The notes under the pieces were generated by a model. That model saw only the letters and a list, made by a program, of their open reading frames with translations, ran no database searches and was not told the origin of the DNA. 64,000 nt of DNA from Actinomycetota bacterium (lineage in GTDB: Bacteria; Actinomycetota; Actinomycetes; Mycobacteriales; JACQDL01): the NCBI GenBank assembly GCA_016201065.1, contig JACQDL010000057.1, positions 62,001 through 126,000 on the forward strand, read 5' to 3'. The position numbers and the translations under genes are program-made. Positions 40,447 through 51,931 of this stretch are shown piece after piece; within the stretch, counting starts at the first letter, position 1, and every line of letters starts with the position of its first letter.

Positions 40447-41100
40447 TCAGTGTCCGCTGGGGCGCCGCGCCCGCTGGGTCGCGTAGACCGCGGCCTCGGT
40501 GCGCCGCTCCATGCCGAGCTTGCGGAGCATCCCGGACACGTAGTTCTTGACCGTCTTCTCGGCCAGGAACATCCGCTGCGCGATCTGCCGGTTCGTCAGA
40601 CCTTCCGCGATCAGATCGAGGATTCGCCGCTCCTGCTCGGTCAGCGAGGCGTACCGCGGATCGTCCTGCTCCGGGCCGCGCCGCAACCGCTCCAGCACCG
40701 AGGCGGTCAACCGCGGGTCGAGCAGGGACTCGCCGGCCGCGAGCCGACGGACCGCACCAACCAGATCGGTGCCGGTGACCTGCTTGAGCAGGTACCCGGA
40801 CGCCCCGGCCATGATCGCATCGAACAGCGCATCGTCGTCGGAGAACGAGGTGAGCATCAGGCAGGCTGGCGGCGGGTCCATCGCGGACCGGACATCCCGG
40901 CACACGCTCACGCCGTTGCCGTCCGGCAGCCGCACGTCGAGGATGGCCACGTCCGGCCGCAGGGCGGGGATGCGCGCCCGGGCCTGTGCGGCCGTGGCCG
41001 CCTCACCGACGACATCGATGTCCGACTCGCCGCCAAGCAGCTGGATGAGGCCACGCCGTACGACCTCATGATCGTCAAGCAGGAACACCCGAATCGTCAC
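40447..41100 (-). CDS. devR: DosR/DevR-like NarL-LuxR response regulator
   Basis: The product has 217 residues, the same length as mycobacterial DosR, from the GTG at 41100 ([18 protein letters not shown]). The receiver domain holds the acidic pair at 9-10, the phospho-acceptor Asp55 in [12 protein letters not shown], Thr in LTSFSDD, and Lys in YLLKQVTG. The C-terminal LuxR helix-turn-helix has [40 protein letters not shown], essentially the DosR recognition sequence, followed by [14 protein letters not shown]. It should bind the GGGAC-N4-G(G/T)CCC palindromes of this island. It diverges from the flavin-binding-like gene over a shared box. Confidence 0.94.
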   Translation of the reverse strand: MTIRVFLLDDHEVVRRGLIQLLGGESDIDVVGEAATAAQARARIPALRPDVAILDVRLPDGNGVSVCRDVRSAMDPPPACLMLTSFSDDDALFDAIMAGASGYLLKQVTGTDLVGAVRRLAAGESLLDPRLTASVLERLRRGPEQDDPRYASLTEQERRILDLIAEGLTNRQIAQRMFLAEKTVKNYVSGMLRKLGMERRTEAAVYATQRARRPSGH

Positions 41101-41185
41101 GCCTGTCCCACCCCTCTCGTCGGGCCCGTGGGGCCCGCGACCTGATCCCACGACGGTACCGACCTCGGGCCGGTTGTCGAGGAGA

Positions 41186-41201
41186 CGGGACCTTCGCCCC
41201 T
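41186..41201. promoter_or_regulatory. DosR-like box between devR and the PNPOx-like gene
   Basis: CGGGACCTTCGCCCCT keeps the left half and core of the strong box. A poorer site with GGGCC-N4-GTCGA lies 20 bp to the left (41166-41181). The pair can serve the divergent devR gene (autoregulation) and the plus-strand gene whose TAAATG -10-like hexamer is at 41242. Confidence 0.6.
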
Positions 41202-41261
41202 GCCTGACCCCAGGTTCGCGCGCGAGGGTGACGTGACGGCGTAAATGTGATGAGGATGACG

Positions 41262-43557
<2,296 letters not shown>

Positions 43558-43977
43558 TCACTGACCGGGGACGAGCACCACCGGGCACCGGGCCCGGCGC
43601 GCGCACTCCTGCGCCACCCCGCCGAGCAGCAGACCACGGTGTGCACCGAAACCCTGTCCCCCCATCACCAACAGGTCGGCGTTGGCCGAGCGGGCCAGCA
43701 GCACCCCCGCCGGGTCACCCGTCGCGACCTGCGCCGTGACCGCCACCCCCTGGGATCTGATCCGTTCGGCGAGGTCCACCACCTGCTCCGCGGTGCGCTC
43801 GGCCGGAGGATGCCAGGGCGGCACCGAGGGCGGCTCGACGTGCAGCAGCACGAGCTCCGCCGACCATCGCCGCGCCTCCTCGGTGGCCCACCGCAACGCG
43901 GCACCGGACGTCAGCGAGCCATCCACGCCGACGATGATCCGTCGCCGTTCCCGGCCGTCTCGCACCGGTGCACCCAT
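43558..43977 (-). CDS. Universal stress protein
   Basis: Single UspA domain of 139 residues from the ATG at 43977 (GGGGAGG upstream). IIVGVDGSLTSGAALRWA opens the domain, and VMGGQGFGAHRGLLLGGVAQEC gives an ATP-loop variant with GG in place of GS. Its stop abuts the stop of the convergent kinase with no spacer. The gene follows Acg paralogue 4 by 23 bp, so the two form an operon probably driven by the box at 45075. Confidence 0.9.
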   Translation of the reverse strand: MGAPVRDGRERRRIIVGVDGSLTSGAALRWATEEARRWSAELVLLHVEPPSVPPWHPPAERTAEQVVDLAERIRSQGVAVTAQVATGDPAGVLLARSANADLLVMGGQGFGAHRGLLLGGVAQECARRARCPVVLVPGQ

Positions 43978-44000
43978 GATCGCGGCGCCTCCCCGTCCAG

Positions 44001-44996
44001 TCACGAGTCCCGCAGCAACTCGGCGGGAGGCCGGCGGGGGGTGGCCGGTGGCCACGGTCCCAGCGGCCGACCCAGCCGGAGCACCAGCTGCGCATGCCCC
44101 GAGAGGGCGAGTTCGGTCCGCACCTGGGCACGCAGGCCGCGGTGCTCCAATGGCTGGTTGAGATAGGACGCGGCCAGCCCGTGGCCGCTGGCAGCCAGCA
44201 GCAACCGCATCAGTGCCTCACCGGCCCGGAGCCAGTCGCGGGGGCCGTCCGAGCCGGTGGTGAGGACGGCCACGACCGGATGGTGCTCGGGGCGCTGCGC
44301 GCTCGCGCGAAGGCGGCGGCGTCCGCCGCCGAAGTCCCGCATCGGGAACTCCGCCGCGTGCCCCGCCTCCCCGGCCGGACCCAGCGCGTAACCGGGCACG
44401 CCGGCGCCGGCGGCCAGCGCCTCGGCACCGACCCAGTAGGCGAGCTCCTCCAGGAATCGGGGATCTCGCTGCTGCGTGCGTTCCGCGAGCATCGCCAGGG
44501 TGGCGAGCGCTCGCCGGTCGGCCACCGCGTCCAGCCAGCGAAGGCCGCACCCCTCGGCGTTCACGTGCGCGGTGAGCTCGTGCCGGACCGTGGCGGCAAC
44601 CTCGGCCCGCATCCGATCGCGAACCGTCCGTCGACGAGGTAGCTGGGCCCACAGCCGGTGCAGCGCCGGGTCCGGCGACGCCGTGCCGCTCGCCGTCACG
44701 ACGGCCACGAGGTCAGGCCGCTCGCGGTCCGGGAGCAGCTCGACGACAGGTTCCAGCCCCAGCTCGGCCAGCTCCAGCCGGATCGAGTAGAGGGCCGCAC
44801 CGAGGCTGATGGTCATCTGCCGACCGTCGGGGTCCGCGACCGCGGCCCGCCGGCTGGGGTCGGCCCACAGCTGCACCGCCCCGACATCGACCCACAGCGC
44901 CCACGGTTGCGCATTGTGCAGCGACGGTGCAGCGCCCGCGCTGCCGGCGATCCGCAACGCATGCGGACGCAAGTCGATCTCTGCGATCGCCGTCAT
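44001..44996 (-). CDS. Acg-family nitroreductase-like flavoprotein, paralogue 4
   Basis: The product has 331 residues from the ATG at 44996. Seen: AAPSLHNAQPWALWV near 23-37, ADPDGRQMTISLGAALYSIRLEL, RRRTVRDRM, the loop with AEFPMRDFGGG, VVAVLTTGSDGPRDWLRAGEALMRLLL, GHGLAASYLNQPLEHRG and SGHAQLVLRLGRPLG. An Ala-rich insert lies near 195-205. It is the first gene of a two-gene unit with a Usp. The longer frame upstream to 45359 runs through a promoter region and another Usp and is not coding. Confidence 0.9.
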   Translation of the reverse strand: MTAIAEIDLRPHALRIAGSAGAAPSLHNAQPWALWVDVGAVQLWADPSRRAAVADPDGRQMTISLGAALYSIRLELAELGLEPVVELLPDRERPDLVAVVTASGTASPDPALHRLWAQLPRRRTVRDRMRAEVAATVRHELTAHVNAEGCGLRWLDAVADRRALATLAMLAERTQQRDPRFLEELAYWVGAEALAAGAGVPGYALGPAGEAGHAAEFPMRDFGGGRRRLRASAQRPEHHPVVAVLTTGSDGPRDWLRAGEALMRLLLAASGHGLAASYLNQPLEHRGLRAQVRTELALSGHAQLVLRLGRPLGPWPPATPRRPPAELLRDS

Positions 44997-45074
44997 GGTC
45001 CCCACCCCCTCTGGCCTCCAGGCGGAAGCACACCGCATCCGACCGAGCCTTGCCGGTGACCGATCCCACCGAGC

Positions 45075-45090
45075 AGGGTCGATGGTCCCG
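45075..45090. promoter_or_regulatory. DosR-like box upstream of Acg paralogue 4
   Basis: AGGGTCGATGGTCCCG; on the minus strand CGGGACCATCGACCCT, i.e. GGGAC-N4-GACCC. It lies 79-94 bp upstream of the ATG at 44996. A weak second site with a good GGCCC half is 22 bp away (45097-45112). Confidence 0.55.
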
Positions 45091-45159
45091 CTCCGGACGC
45101 CGGGAGGCCCACCAGCAGCTGCCGACATCAGCCGATGATCGCGCACCCGCCCCCATTCG

Positions 45160-45669
45160 TCACTCGTGGAGCAGGCCGGCGAGCTCCCGGTCGAGGCTGT
45201 GCCGGCGCATCCGCCAGTGACCCAGCTCGCGGGCCAGCGGATGCGGCGGGACGACCAGCACCGGGCAGATCGCCGTGCGCAGGCAGTACCTGACCACTGG
45301 CGAGGTACGCCACCGCAGCAACCAGCGCGGATGTCCGGTGCCGAGCACCAGGAGATCATCGGGCCGCACCGCGCGGGTGGCCAGCGCCGCAGCGGGGCTC
45401 TCGGAGCCGGTCACGACCTGGGTGGTGTGCAGGTCGGCCGGCACCTCACCCAAGCCGTCCTGGAGGAAGCCGGCCAGCCGGTCCCGGGCGGCCTGTTCCA
45501 GGCTCCCCCGGCCCTCCGGGTAACCCAACGCCCACAGGGCGAGCGGGTAGACGTGCGCAACCTCCAGCGGGACACCCCGCATCCGGGCCTCGGCCACGGC
45601 CCGACGTAGCGCATTCAGACTTGTCGGCGATCCCGACACTCCGACGATCACGCGCGGTGTGCCGCTCAT
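45160..45669 (-). CDS. Universal stress protein, ATP-loop degenerate
   Basis: The product has 169 residues starting MSGTPRVIVGVSGSPTS at 45669 after GGGAGG. The N-terminal half is clearly UspA-like. The C-terminal loop reads LGTGHPRWLLRWRTSPVVRYCLRTAICPVLVVPP, lacking the G-x2-G-x9-GS ATP signature, so it may not bind ATP. A His/Arg-rich helical tail of about 30 residues is added (ELGHWRMRRHSLDRELAGLL). It diverges from the tandem-domain Usp over 223 bp holding at least two DosR-like boxes. Confidence 0.88.
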   Translation of the reverse strand: MSGTPRVIVGVSGSPTSLNALRRAVAEARMRGVPLEVAHVYPLALWALGYPEGRGSLEQAARDRLAGFLQDGLGEVPADLHTTQVVTGSESPAAALATRAVRPDDLLVLGTGHPRWLLRWRTSPVVRYCLRTAICPVLVVPPHPLARELGHWRMRRHSLDRELAGLLHE

Positions 45670-45765
45670 GATGGACCTCCCAAAGCGGCCGGACCAGGCA
45701 CGCCCCAGCGGGTCCAGTACACACCCTGGGTGGGCAGGGCCGGAGAGTCGTGCAGCCCGGCGGCG

Positions 45766-45781
45766 GTGGACAAAGGTCCCC
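45766..45781. promoter_or_regulatory. DosR-like box in the divergent Usp-Usp spacer, left
   Basis: GTGGACAAAGGTCCCC (xGGAC-N4-GTCCC), about 100 bp upstream of the minus-strand Usp start at 45669. Confidence 0.55.
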
Positions 45782-45824
45782 GACCGGCAGCCGGACCAGC
45801 AACGGGCCGACCGACGGGCAACCT

Positions 45825-45840
45825 CCGGACCTGTGGCCCT
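45825..45840. promoter_or_regulatory. DosR-like box in the divergent Usp-Usp spacer, right
   Basis: CCGGACCTGTGGCCCT (GGAC-N4-GGCCC), 53 bp upstream of the plus-strand Usp start at 45893. A third, poorer site beginning GGGGACCGCA lies at 45873 and would overlap the transcript start or ribosome-binding site. Confidence 0.55.
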
Positions 45841-45892
45841 GCCTCATGGCCGGCGCGCCGGACGAGCGTGGAGGGGACCGCAGGGAGTCGCC

Positions 45893-46780
45893 ATGTGGCA
45901 GGAGCAGTATCCAGTGGTAGTGGGCGTGGACGGCACCGAGGCCAGCGCGCTCGCGGTGCGGTGGGCCGTCCGGGAGGCGGTGGCCCGACACCGGCGGCTG
46001 AGGGTCGTGCACGCCTACTCCTGGCCGCCCGCGCTGGGGCCGGTACCGATGTACACCGAGCTCCCGGAGTACGACCCGAAGGAGGTCCGGCTCGCCGCGG
46101 AGCGGGTGGTCGACGATTCGGTCCGGCTGGCCCGGGAGCTGGCCGACGACCGGATCGAGGTGACCGGCGGCGCGGTGGAGGGGCACCGGGTCAGCGTCCT
46201 GCTCACCGAGTCGGCGCAGGCGGAGGTCGTCGTGGTCGGGTCACGTCGGCTGCACGCCGTCGGGTCGGCCATGCTCGGCTCGGTCGGGGCGGGACTCACC
46301 GCCCGCGCGGCCGGTCCGACCGTGGTGGTCCGCGGCCCGGCCGGCGAGGCCGCCGAGGGCACCTCCGTCATCGCCGGTGTCGACGGTGGTGAGCGCTCCG
46401 CGACGGTGCTCCGGTACGCCTTCGAGCACGCCAGCCGGCACCGGGTCGGCGTGCGCGCGGTGCTGTGCCGGCATCCGCGCATGGTGGGGCCGGCGCGGTG
46501 GACCGCCGCCGCCGCGGAGCAGGCCAGGGTGCGGGCCGCGAGCTGGCTGGCCGAGGTGCTGGCCGGCTGGGAGCAGAAGTACCCCGACGTACCCGTCTCC
46601 CGGGCACTCCTCGACGACCACCCGGTCTCGGGCCTGGTCGCCGAGTCCGCGGCGCAGCAGCTGCTGGTGGTCGGCGGCCACCGACGGCATGCGGTCGCCG
46701 GAAGCCTGCTCGGCTCGGTCAGCCAGGGCGTCCTGCACCACGCCGACTGCCCGGTCGCGGTGGTGCCCACCGGCGACTGA
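45893..46780 (+). CDS. Tandem-domain universal stress protein
   Basis: The product has 295 residues with two UspA domains. Domain 1 (about 1-147) has VVVGVDGTEASALAVRWAV and VGSRRLHAVGSAMLGSVGAGL. Domain 2 (about 152-293) has VIAGVDGGERSATVLRYAF and VGGHRRHAVAGSLLGSVSQGV. Both keep the GS of the ATP loop. Tandem Usps of this kind are prominent in DosR regulons. I chose the ATG at 45893 after GGGAG; the upstream part of the frame is intergenic. DosR-like boxes precede it. Confidence 0.93.
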   Translation: MWQEQYPVVVGVDGTEASALAVRWAVREAVARHRRLRVVHAYSWPPALGPVPMYTELPEYDPKEVRLAAERVVDDSVRLARELADDRIEVTGGAVEGHRVSVLLTESAQAEVVVVGSRRLHAVGSAMLGSVGAGLTARAAGPTVVVRGPAGEAAEGTSVIAGVDGGERSATVLRYAFEHASRHRVGVRAVLCRHPRMVGPARWTAAAAEQARVRAASWLAEVLAGWEQKYPDVPVSRALLDDHPVSGLVAESAAQQLLVVGGHRRHAVAGSLLGSVSQGVLHHADCPVAVVPTGD

Positions 46781-46979
46781 CCCGGCTGTGCTGTTCAGCA
46801 AAGGATCGGCACGACCCGTCCGAACGTCCTGTCCGAGATGGTTGTCAGGGCCTTGGCGCCAGGCGTTCGGCGTGAGCAGGACCGGAGGTGACCCTTGACC
46901 CGTCCGGTGGTTGCGTCATGCTCACGACTACGGTCGGCGTATCGAAGGCACGCAACGGCGCGTGACGGAGGCACGGAAC

Positions 46980-49900
46980 ATGCTGCATGAGCTCGACGAG
47001 GCGAAGCGAGAGGCCAAGAAGGATCTCCTGGGCCGGGCCTGCCTGGTCGCCCGGCAGGGTCAGCGAACCGGCACCCTGGACGACGAGGCGCTGAGCGGGT
47101 TCCTGCAGCGCTTCTATCGGCGCGTTCCAGTGGATGAGCTGCTCGAACGGGACCCACTGGACCTCTACGGCGCCGCGGTCGCCCACTACTCGCTGGCGCT
47201 GAGCCGGCCGGCCGGCCGGCCGGCGGTACGGGTGTACACCCCCACCGTCGAGGAGCACGGCTGGTCCTCCGGGCACACCGTGATCGAGATCGTCACCGAC
47301 GACATGCCGTTCCTCGTGGACTCGGTGACCTCCGAGCTGACCCGGCAGAACCGCCCGATCCACGTCGTCATCCACCCGCTGATCCCGGTCCGGCGGACCC
47401 TCACCGGCGATCTCGTCGAGATCTACCAGACCGACCGCGAGGGGGGCGCACCGCCGCCGCCCGACGCGCTCCTCGAGTCCTGGATGCACATCGAGATCGA
47501 CCGGGAGAGCGACCGCGAGAACCTCGCCGGCATCCAGCAGCAACTCTTCCGGATCCTCGGGCACGTCCGCGACGTCGTCGAGGACTGGCAGAAGATGCGC
47601 GGCGCGGCCCTGTCCATCGCCGACGCCCTCGGCACCGAGCCGGTGCCGGACACCGCCCAGGTGGCCGAGGCCCAGGAGTTCCTGCGCTGGCTGGCCGACG
47701 ACCACTTCACCTTCATCGGGTACCGGGAGTACGAGCTCGCCACCGTCACCGAGGCCGACGGGGCGGAGCGGATGGAGATGCGGGCCATGCCCGGCACCGG
47801 CCTTGGCGTCTCCCGCCCGGACAAGCTGATCTCGGCATCCTTCGCCCAGGCCTCACCCGAGGTGCAGGCCAAGATGCGGGATGGCCGGCTGCTCACCGTC
47901 AGCAAGGCCATGGACAAGTCGACGGTGCACCGGCCGAGCTACCTGGACTACGTCGGGGTCAAGCGGTACGACCCGGACGGGAAGGCCATCGGCGAGCGTC
48001 GGTTCCTCGGCCTGCTGACCTCCGACTCGTTCACCCAGAGCATCAACCAGATCCCGATCATCAAGCGGAAGGTGGCTGACGTCTTCCGGGTCGCCGGGCT
48101 GGACCGGGCCGGGCACGACGGTCGCGACCTGATGGAGGTGCTGGAGACGTACCCGAGGGAGGAGCTCTTCCAGATCTCCACCGAGGACCTGACCGCGATC
48201 AGCACGTCGGTGCTGCACCTGGCGGAACGCCGCCGGCTGCGCCTCTACCTGCGCCGGGACCGGTACGGGCGGTACCTGTCCGCGCTGGTCTACCTGCCCA
48301 GGGACCGGTACAACACCCACGTCCGGCTGGCCATGCAGAAGATCCTGCTGGACGAGCTCGGCGGCGCGACCATCGACTACACGCTGCGCAGCACCGAGTC
48401 CGCGCTGGCCCGGCTGCACTTCATGGTGCGGATGGCACCCGGTGCGGAGCTGCCCGCGGAGCTCGACGAGGAGCACATCGAGGCCCTGCTGAGCCAGGCC
48501 ACCCGGCAGTGGGAGGACGACTTCGTCGACGCGCTGGTCGCGCAGTGCGGCGAGGAGCGCGCCAACCAGCTCCGGGAGCGGTACGCCGGCGCGGTTCCCG
48601 ACGCCTACCGGGCCGACTTCCCCGCCCGGACCGCGGTCTTCGACCTCACCCAGATCGACGGGCTGGCCCCGTCCGACGGCTTCGCGATGAACCTCTACGA
48701 GCCGCTCGGCCTGGCCGAGCCCGGCCTTCGCCGTTTCAAGATCTACAAACTCGGCGAGCCGCTCTCGCTCTCGGCGTTGCTGCCGGTCCTGGCGCGGATG
48801 GGTGTCGAGGTCGTCGACGAGCGCCCGTACGAGTTCAGGCTGGGCGAGCACGGCACGGCCTGGGTGTACGACCTGGGGCTGCGCTTCGACCCCGCCCTGG
48901 AGGCTGACCTGGAGGTGCGCCGGCAATGCTTCCAGGATGCCTTCGCCGCGGTGTCCACCGGGCAGGCCGAGAGCGACGGTTTCAACCAGCTCGTGCTGAC
49001 CGCAGGCCTGTCCTGGCGCCAGGCCATGGTCCTGCGTGGCTTCGCCAAGTACCTGCGGCAGGCCGGCAGCACGTTCAGCCAGAACTACATCGAGCAGTGC
49101 CTGGTGTCGAACTCCTCCACCGCCAGGCTGCTGACCGACCTGTTCGAGGCGCGCCTCGACCCGGCTCGCGAGCAGGACCGCGCGGCGACCGTCGACGCGC
49201 TGGTGGAACGGATCAATGCCGAGCTCGACGCGGTGGCCAGCCTCGACCAGGACCGGATCATGAGATCGCTGCTGCGGCTGATCGAGGCGACGCTGCGCAC
49301 CAACTACTTCCAGCCGGACCTCGACGGATCGGTCAAACCGTACGTGTCCTTCAAGCTCGACCCGCTGTCGATCCCGGAGCTGCCGGCACCCCGGCCGGCG
49401 TACGAGATCTGGGTGTACTCCCCCCGGGTCGAGGGGGTGCACCTCCGGTTCGGCAAGGTCGCCCGCGGCGGGCTGCGCTGGTCCGACCGGCGGGAGGACT
49501 TCCGCACCGAGATCCTCGGCCTGGTGAAGGCGCAGATGGTCAAGAACGCCGTCATCGTCCCGGTCGGCGCCAAGGGCGGGTTCGTGCTGAAGAACCCGCC
49601 GGACCAGGCGGACCGGGAGGCCGTCCAGGCCGAGGCCGTCGCGTGCTACACCCTCTTCGTCCGGGGCATGCTCGACCTCACCGACAACCTGGTGGTGTGC
49701 GACGGCAGGCAGCAGGTGCAGCCGCCGCCCAACGTGGTCCGGCACGACGGCGAGGACAGCTACCTGGTGGTGGCCGCCGACAAGGGCACCGCGACGTTCT
49801 CCGACGTCGCCAACGGCATCGCCGCCGACTACGGCTACTGGCTGGGTGACGCGTTCGCCTCGGGCGGCTCCACCGGATACGACCACAAGGCGATCGGCAT

Positions 49901-51890
49901 CACCGCGCGGGGCGCGTGGGAGTCCACCAAGCGGCACTTCCGGGAGCTCGGCGTCGACACCCAGTCCGAGGACTTCACCTGCGTCGGCATCGGTGACATG
50001 TCCGGTGACGTGTTCGGCAACGGGATGCTGCTCAGCGAGCACATCCGGCTGGTCGCCGCGTTCGACCACCGGCACATCTTCCTCGACCCAGATCCCGACC
50101 CGGCGGTGTCCCACGCCGAGCGCGGCCGGTTGTTCGCGCTGCCCAGGTCGAGCTGGGCCGACTACGACACCGGGCTGCTCTCGCCCGGCGGTGGGGTGTT
50201 CCCGCGCAGCATGAAGGCGATCCCGATCACCGCCGAGGTGCAGCGCCGCCTCGGTATCAGTGCCGCAGACGCGACGATGACGCCGACCGAGCTGCTGCGG
50301 GCGATCCTGTCCGCCCCGGTCGACCTGCTCTGGAACGGCGGGATCGGCACCTACGTCAAGGCCACCACCGAGAACAACAGCGAGGTCGGCGACAAGGCCA
50401 ACGACGCGATCCGGATCAACGGCGACCAGCTCCGGACCCGGGTCGTGGTCGAGGGCGGCAACCTCGGCTGCACCCAGCTCGGCCGGATCGAGTACGCCCT
50501 CGCCGGTGGAAAGATCAACACCGATGCGATCGACAACTCGGCCGGTGTGGACACCTCCGACCACGAGGTCAACATCAAGGTCCTGCTCGACTCCGTGGTC
50601 GCCCGCGGTGACCTGACCACCAAGCAACGCAACCGGTTGCTGGAGCAGATGACCGGCGAGGTCGCCGAGCTCGTCCTGCGGGACAACTACGACCAGAACG
50701 TGGCGCTGGCCACGGCGCTGGTGCAGGCCGGCAGCCTGGTCGATGTGCACGGCCGGTTCATCCGCCAGATGGAGCGCGACGGCAAGCTCAACCGCGAGCT
50801 GGAGTACCTGCCCAGCGAGCAACGGATCACCGAACGCCGCCTGGCCGGGCTCGGCATGGCGCAACCCGAACTCGCGGTGCTGCTGGCCTACAACAAGATC
50901 ACCATGACCGAGGATGTCATCGAGTCCGAGCTCCCCGAGGACGAGTTCCTCCGCGAGACCCTGCACAGCTACTTCCCCACACCGCTGCGGGAACGGTTCC
51001 GCGACCAGATCGAGCAGCACCCGCTGCGCCGCGAGATCATCACGACCCGGGTGGTCAACCAGTACGTCAACCGCACCGGCATCACCTCACTGTTCCGGCT
51101 GAAGGAGGAGACCGGGGCCACCGCCGCGGATGTCGCGCGGGCGCACACCGTGGCGTACGAGGTGTATGACGCCGAGGCGGTCCGGCATGCGGTGGAGGCG
51201 CTGGACAACCGGGTCGAGGCGGCTGCGCAGAGTCGGGTCCGGCTCGAAAGCCGGAAGCTGATCGAACGCACCACCCGGTGGCTGCTGCTGAACCGGCGAC
51301 CACCGCTGGACATCCGGGTCCAGGTCAGCACCTACCGCAACGGCGTCGCCGACGTCGTGGCCCACCTGCCGAAGCTGCTCAAGGGCATCGACCTCCAGCG
51401 GATGGAACAGGCACGCGACCAGCTGGTCAGCGCCGGCGTCCCGGACGACCTGGCGGTCACCGCAGCCGGGATGCCCACCGCGTTCTCGGCGCTGGACATC
51501 TGCGAGGCATCCCGGTCCATCGGACAGGGTGTGATCGAGGTCGCCGAGGTGTACTTCGACCTGGCGGACCGGGTCGGGATCTCCGCGCTGCTGGACCGGA
51601 TCGTCGCGCTGCCACGCACCGACCGCTGGACCTCGCTGGCCCGAACGGCGCTGCGCGACGACCTCTACCGGGCGCAGGCCGGACTCGCCAGCGACATCCT
51701 CCGCTGCGGGGGACCCGACGACACGCCGGAGCAGCGGTTCACCCTGTGGGTGGAGCGCAACTACCAGGTCCTGGAACGGACCGGCCAGACCATGGAGGAC
51801 ATCGAGGCCAGCGACACCTGGGACCTGGCGACGCTCTCCGTGGCGCTGCGGGTCATCAAGAACCTCTCCCGGCACAGCCGGCTGGCCTGA
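46980..51890 (+). CDS. gdh: NAD-specific glutamate dehydrogenase, large (180-kDa) type
   Basis: Oxidatively deaminates glutamate to 2-oxoglutarate with NAD+. The product has 1,636 residues, typical of the GDH-180 class known from Streptomyces, Pseudomonas and mycobacteria. The N-terminal 700 residues hold ACT-like regulatory regions (HTVIEIVTDDMPFLVDSVTSEL near 95; DDHFTFIGYREY near 240). The catalytic core begins near 820 with RFGKVARGGLRWSDRREDFRTE and the active-site Lys in KGGFVLKNPP (about 865), then GDMSGDVFGNGML, VDLLWNGGIGTY and VEGGNLG. I chose the ATG at 46980 because GGAGG lies nine bases upstream; the frame is open to 46911. It is transcribed alone. Confidence 0.95.
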   Translation: MLHELDEAKREAKKDLLGRACLVARQGQRTGTLDDEALSGFLQRFYRRVPVDELLERDPLDLYGAAVAHYSLALSRPAGRPAVRVYTPTVEEHGWSSGHTVIEIVTDDMPFLVDSVTSELTRQNRPIHVVIHPLIPVRRTLTGDLVEIYQTDREGGAPPPPDALLESWMHIEIDRESDRENLAGIQQQLFRILGHVRDVVEDWQKMRGAALSIADALGTEPVPDTAQVAEAQEFLRWLADDHFTFIGYREYELATVTEADGAERMEMRAMPGTGLGVSRPDKLISASFAQASPEVQAKMRDGRLLTVSKAMDKSTVHRPSYLDYVGVKRYDPDGKAIGERRFLGLLTSDSFTQSINQIPIIKRKVADVFRVAGLDRAGHDGRDLMEVLETYPREELFQISTEDLTAISTSVLHLAERRRLRLYLRRDRYGRYLSALVYLPRDRYNTHVRLAMQKILLDELGGATIDYTLRSTESALARLHFMVRMAPGAELPAELDEEHIEALLSQATRQWEDDFVDALVAQCGEERANQLRERYAGAVPDAYRADFPARTAVFDLTQIDGLAPSDGFAMNLYEPLGLAEPGLRRFKIYKLGEPLSLSALLPVLARMGVEVVDERPYEFRLGEHGTAWVYDLGLRFDPALEADLEVRRQCFQDAFAAVSTGQAESDGFNQLVLTAGLSWRQAMVLRGFAKYLRQAGSTFSQNYIEQCLVSNSSTARLLTDLFEARLDPAREQDRAATVDALVERINAELDAVASLDQDRIMRSLLRLIEATLRTNYFQPDLDGSVKPYVSFKLDPLSIPELPAPRPAYEIWVYSPRVEGVHLRFGKVARGGLRWSDRREDFRTEILGLVKAQMVKNAVIVPVGAKGGFVLKNPPDQADREAVQAEAVACYTLFVRGMLDLTDNLVVCDGRQQVQPPPNVVRHDGEDSYLVVAADKGTATFSDVANGIAADYGYWLGDAFASGGSTGYDHKAIGITARGAWESTKRHFRELGVDTQSEDFTCVGIGDMSGDVFGNGMLLSEHIRLVAAFDHRHIFLDPDPDPAVSHAERGRLFALPRSSWADYDTGLLSPGGGVFPRSMKAIPITAEVQRRLGISAADATMTPTELLRAILSAPVDLLWNGGIGTYVKATTENNSEVGDKANDAIRINGDQLRTRVVVEGGNLGCTQLGRIEYALAGGKINTDAIDNSAGVDTSDHEVNIKVLLDSVVARGDLTTKQRNRLLEQMTGEVAELVLRDNYDQNVALATALVQAGSLVDVHGRFIRQMERDGKLNRELEYLPSEQRITERRLAGLGMAQPELAVLLAYNKITMTEDVIESELPEDEFLRETLHSYFPTPLRERFRDQIEQHPLRREIITTRVVNQYVNRTGITSLFRLKEETGATAADVARAHTVAYEVYDAEAVRHAVEALDNRVEAAAQSRVRLESRKLIERTTRWLLLNRRPPLDIRVQVSTYRNGVADVVAHLPKLLKGIDLQRMEQARDQLVSAGVPDDLAVTAAGMPTAFSALDICEASRSIGQGVIEVAEVYFDLADRVGISALLDRIVALPRTDRWTSLARTALRDDLYRAQAGLASDILRCGGPDDTPEQRFTLWVERNYQVLERTGQTMEDIEASDTWDLATLSVALRVIKNLSRHSRLA

Positions 51891-51931
51891 CCCGGTGCCA
51901 CCCGGGGCCGGGGCTGGGGCCGGCTGCGCGG

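Noticed and set aside
47853..51020. 1,055-codon open frame antisense to the glutamate dehydrogenase gene
   Set aside because: Shadow frame produced by GC3 bias; no domain pattern, no ribosome-binding site, and the sense strand is fully explained by GDH.
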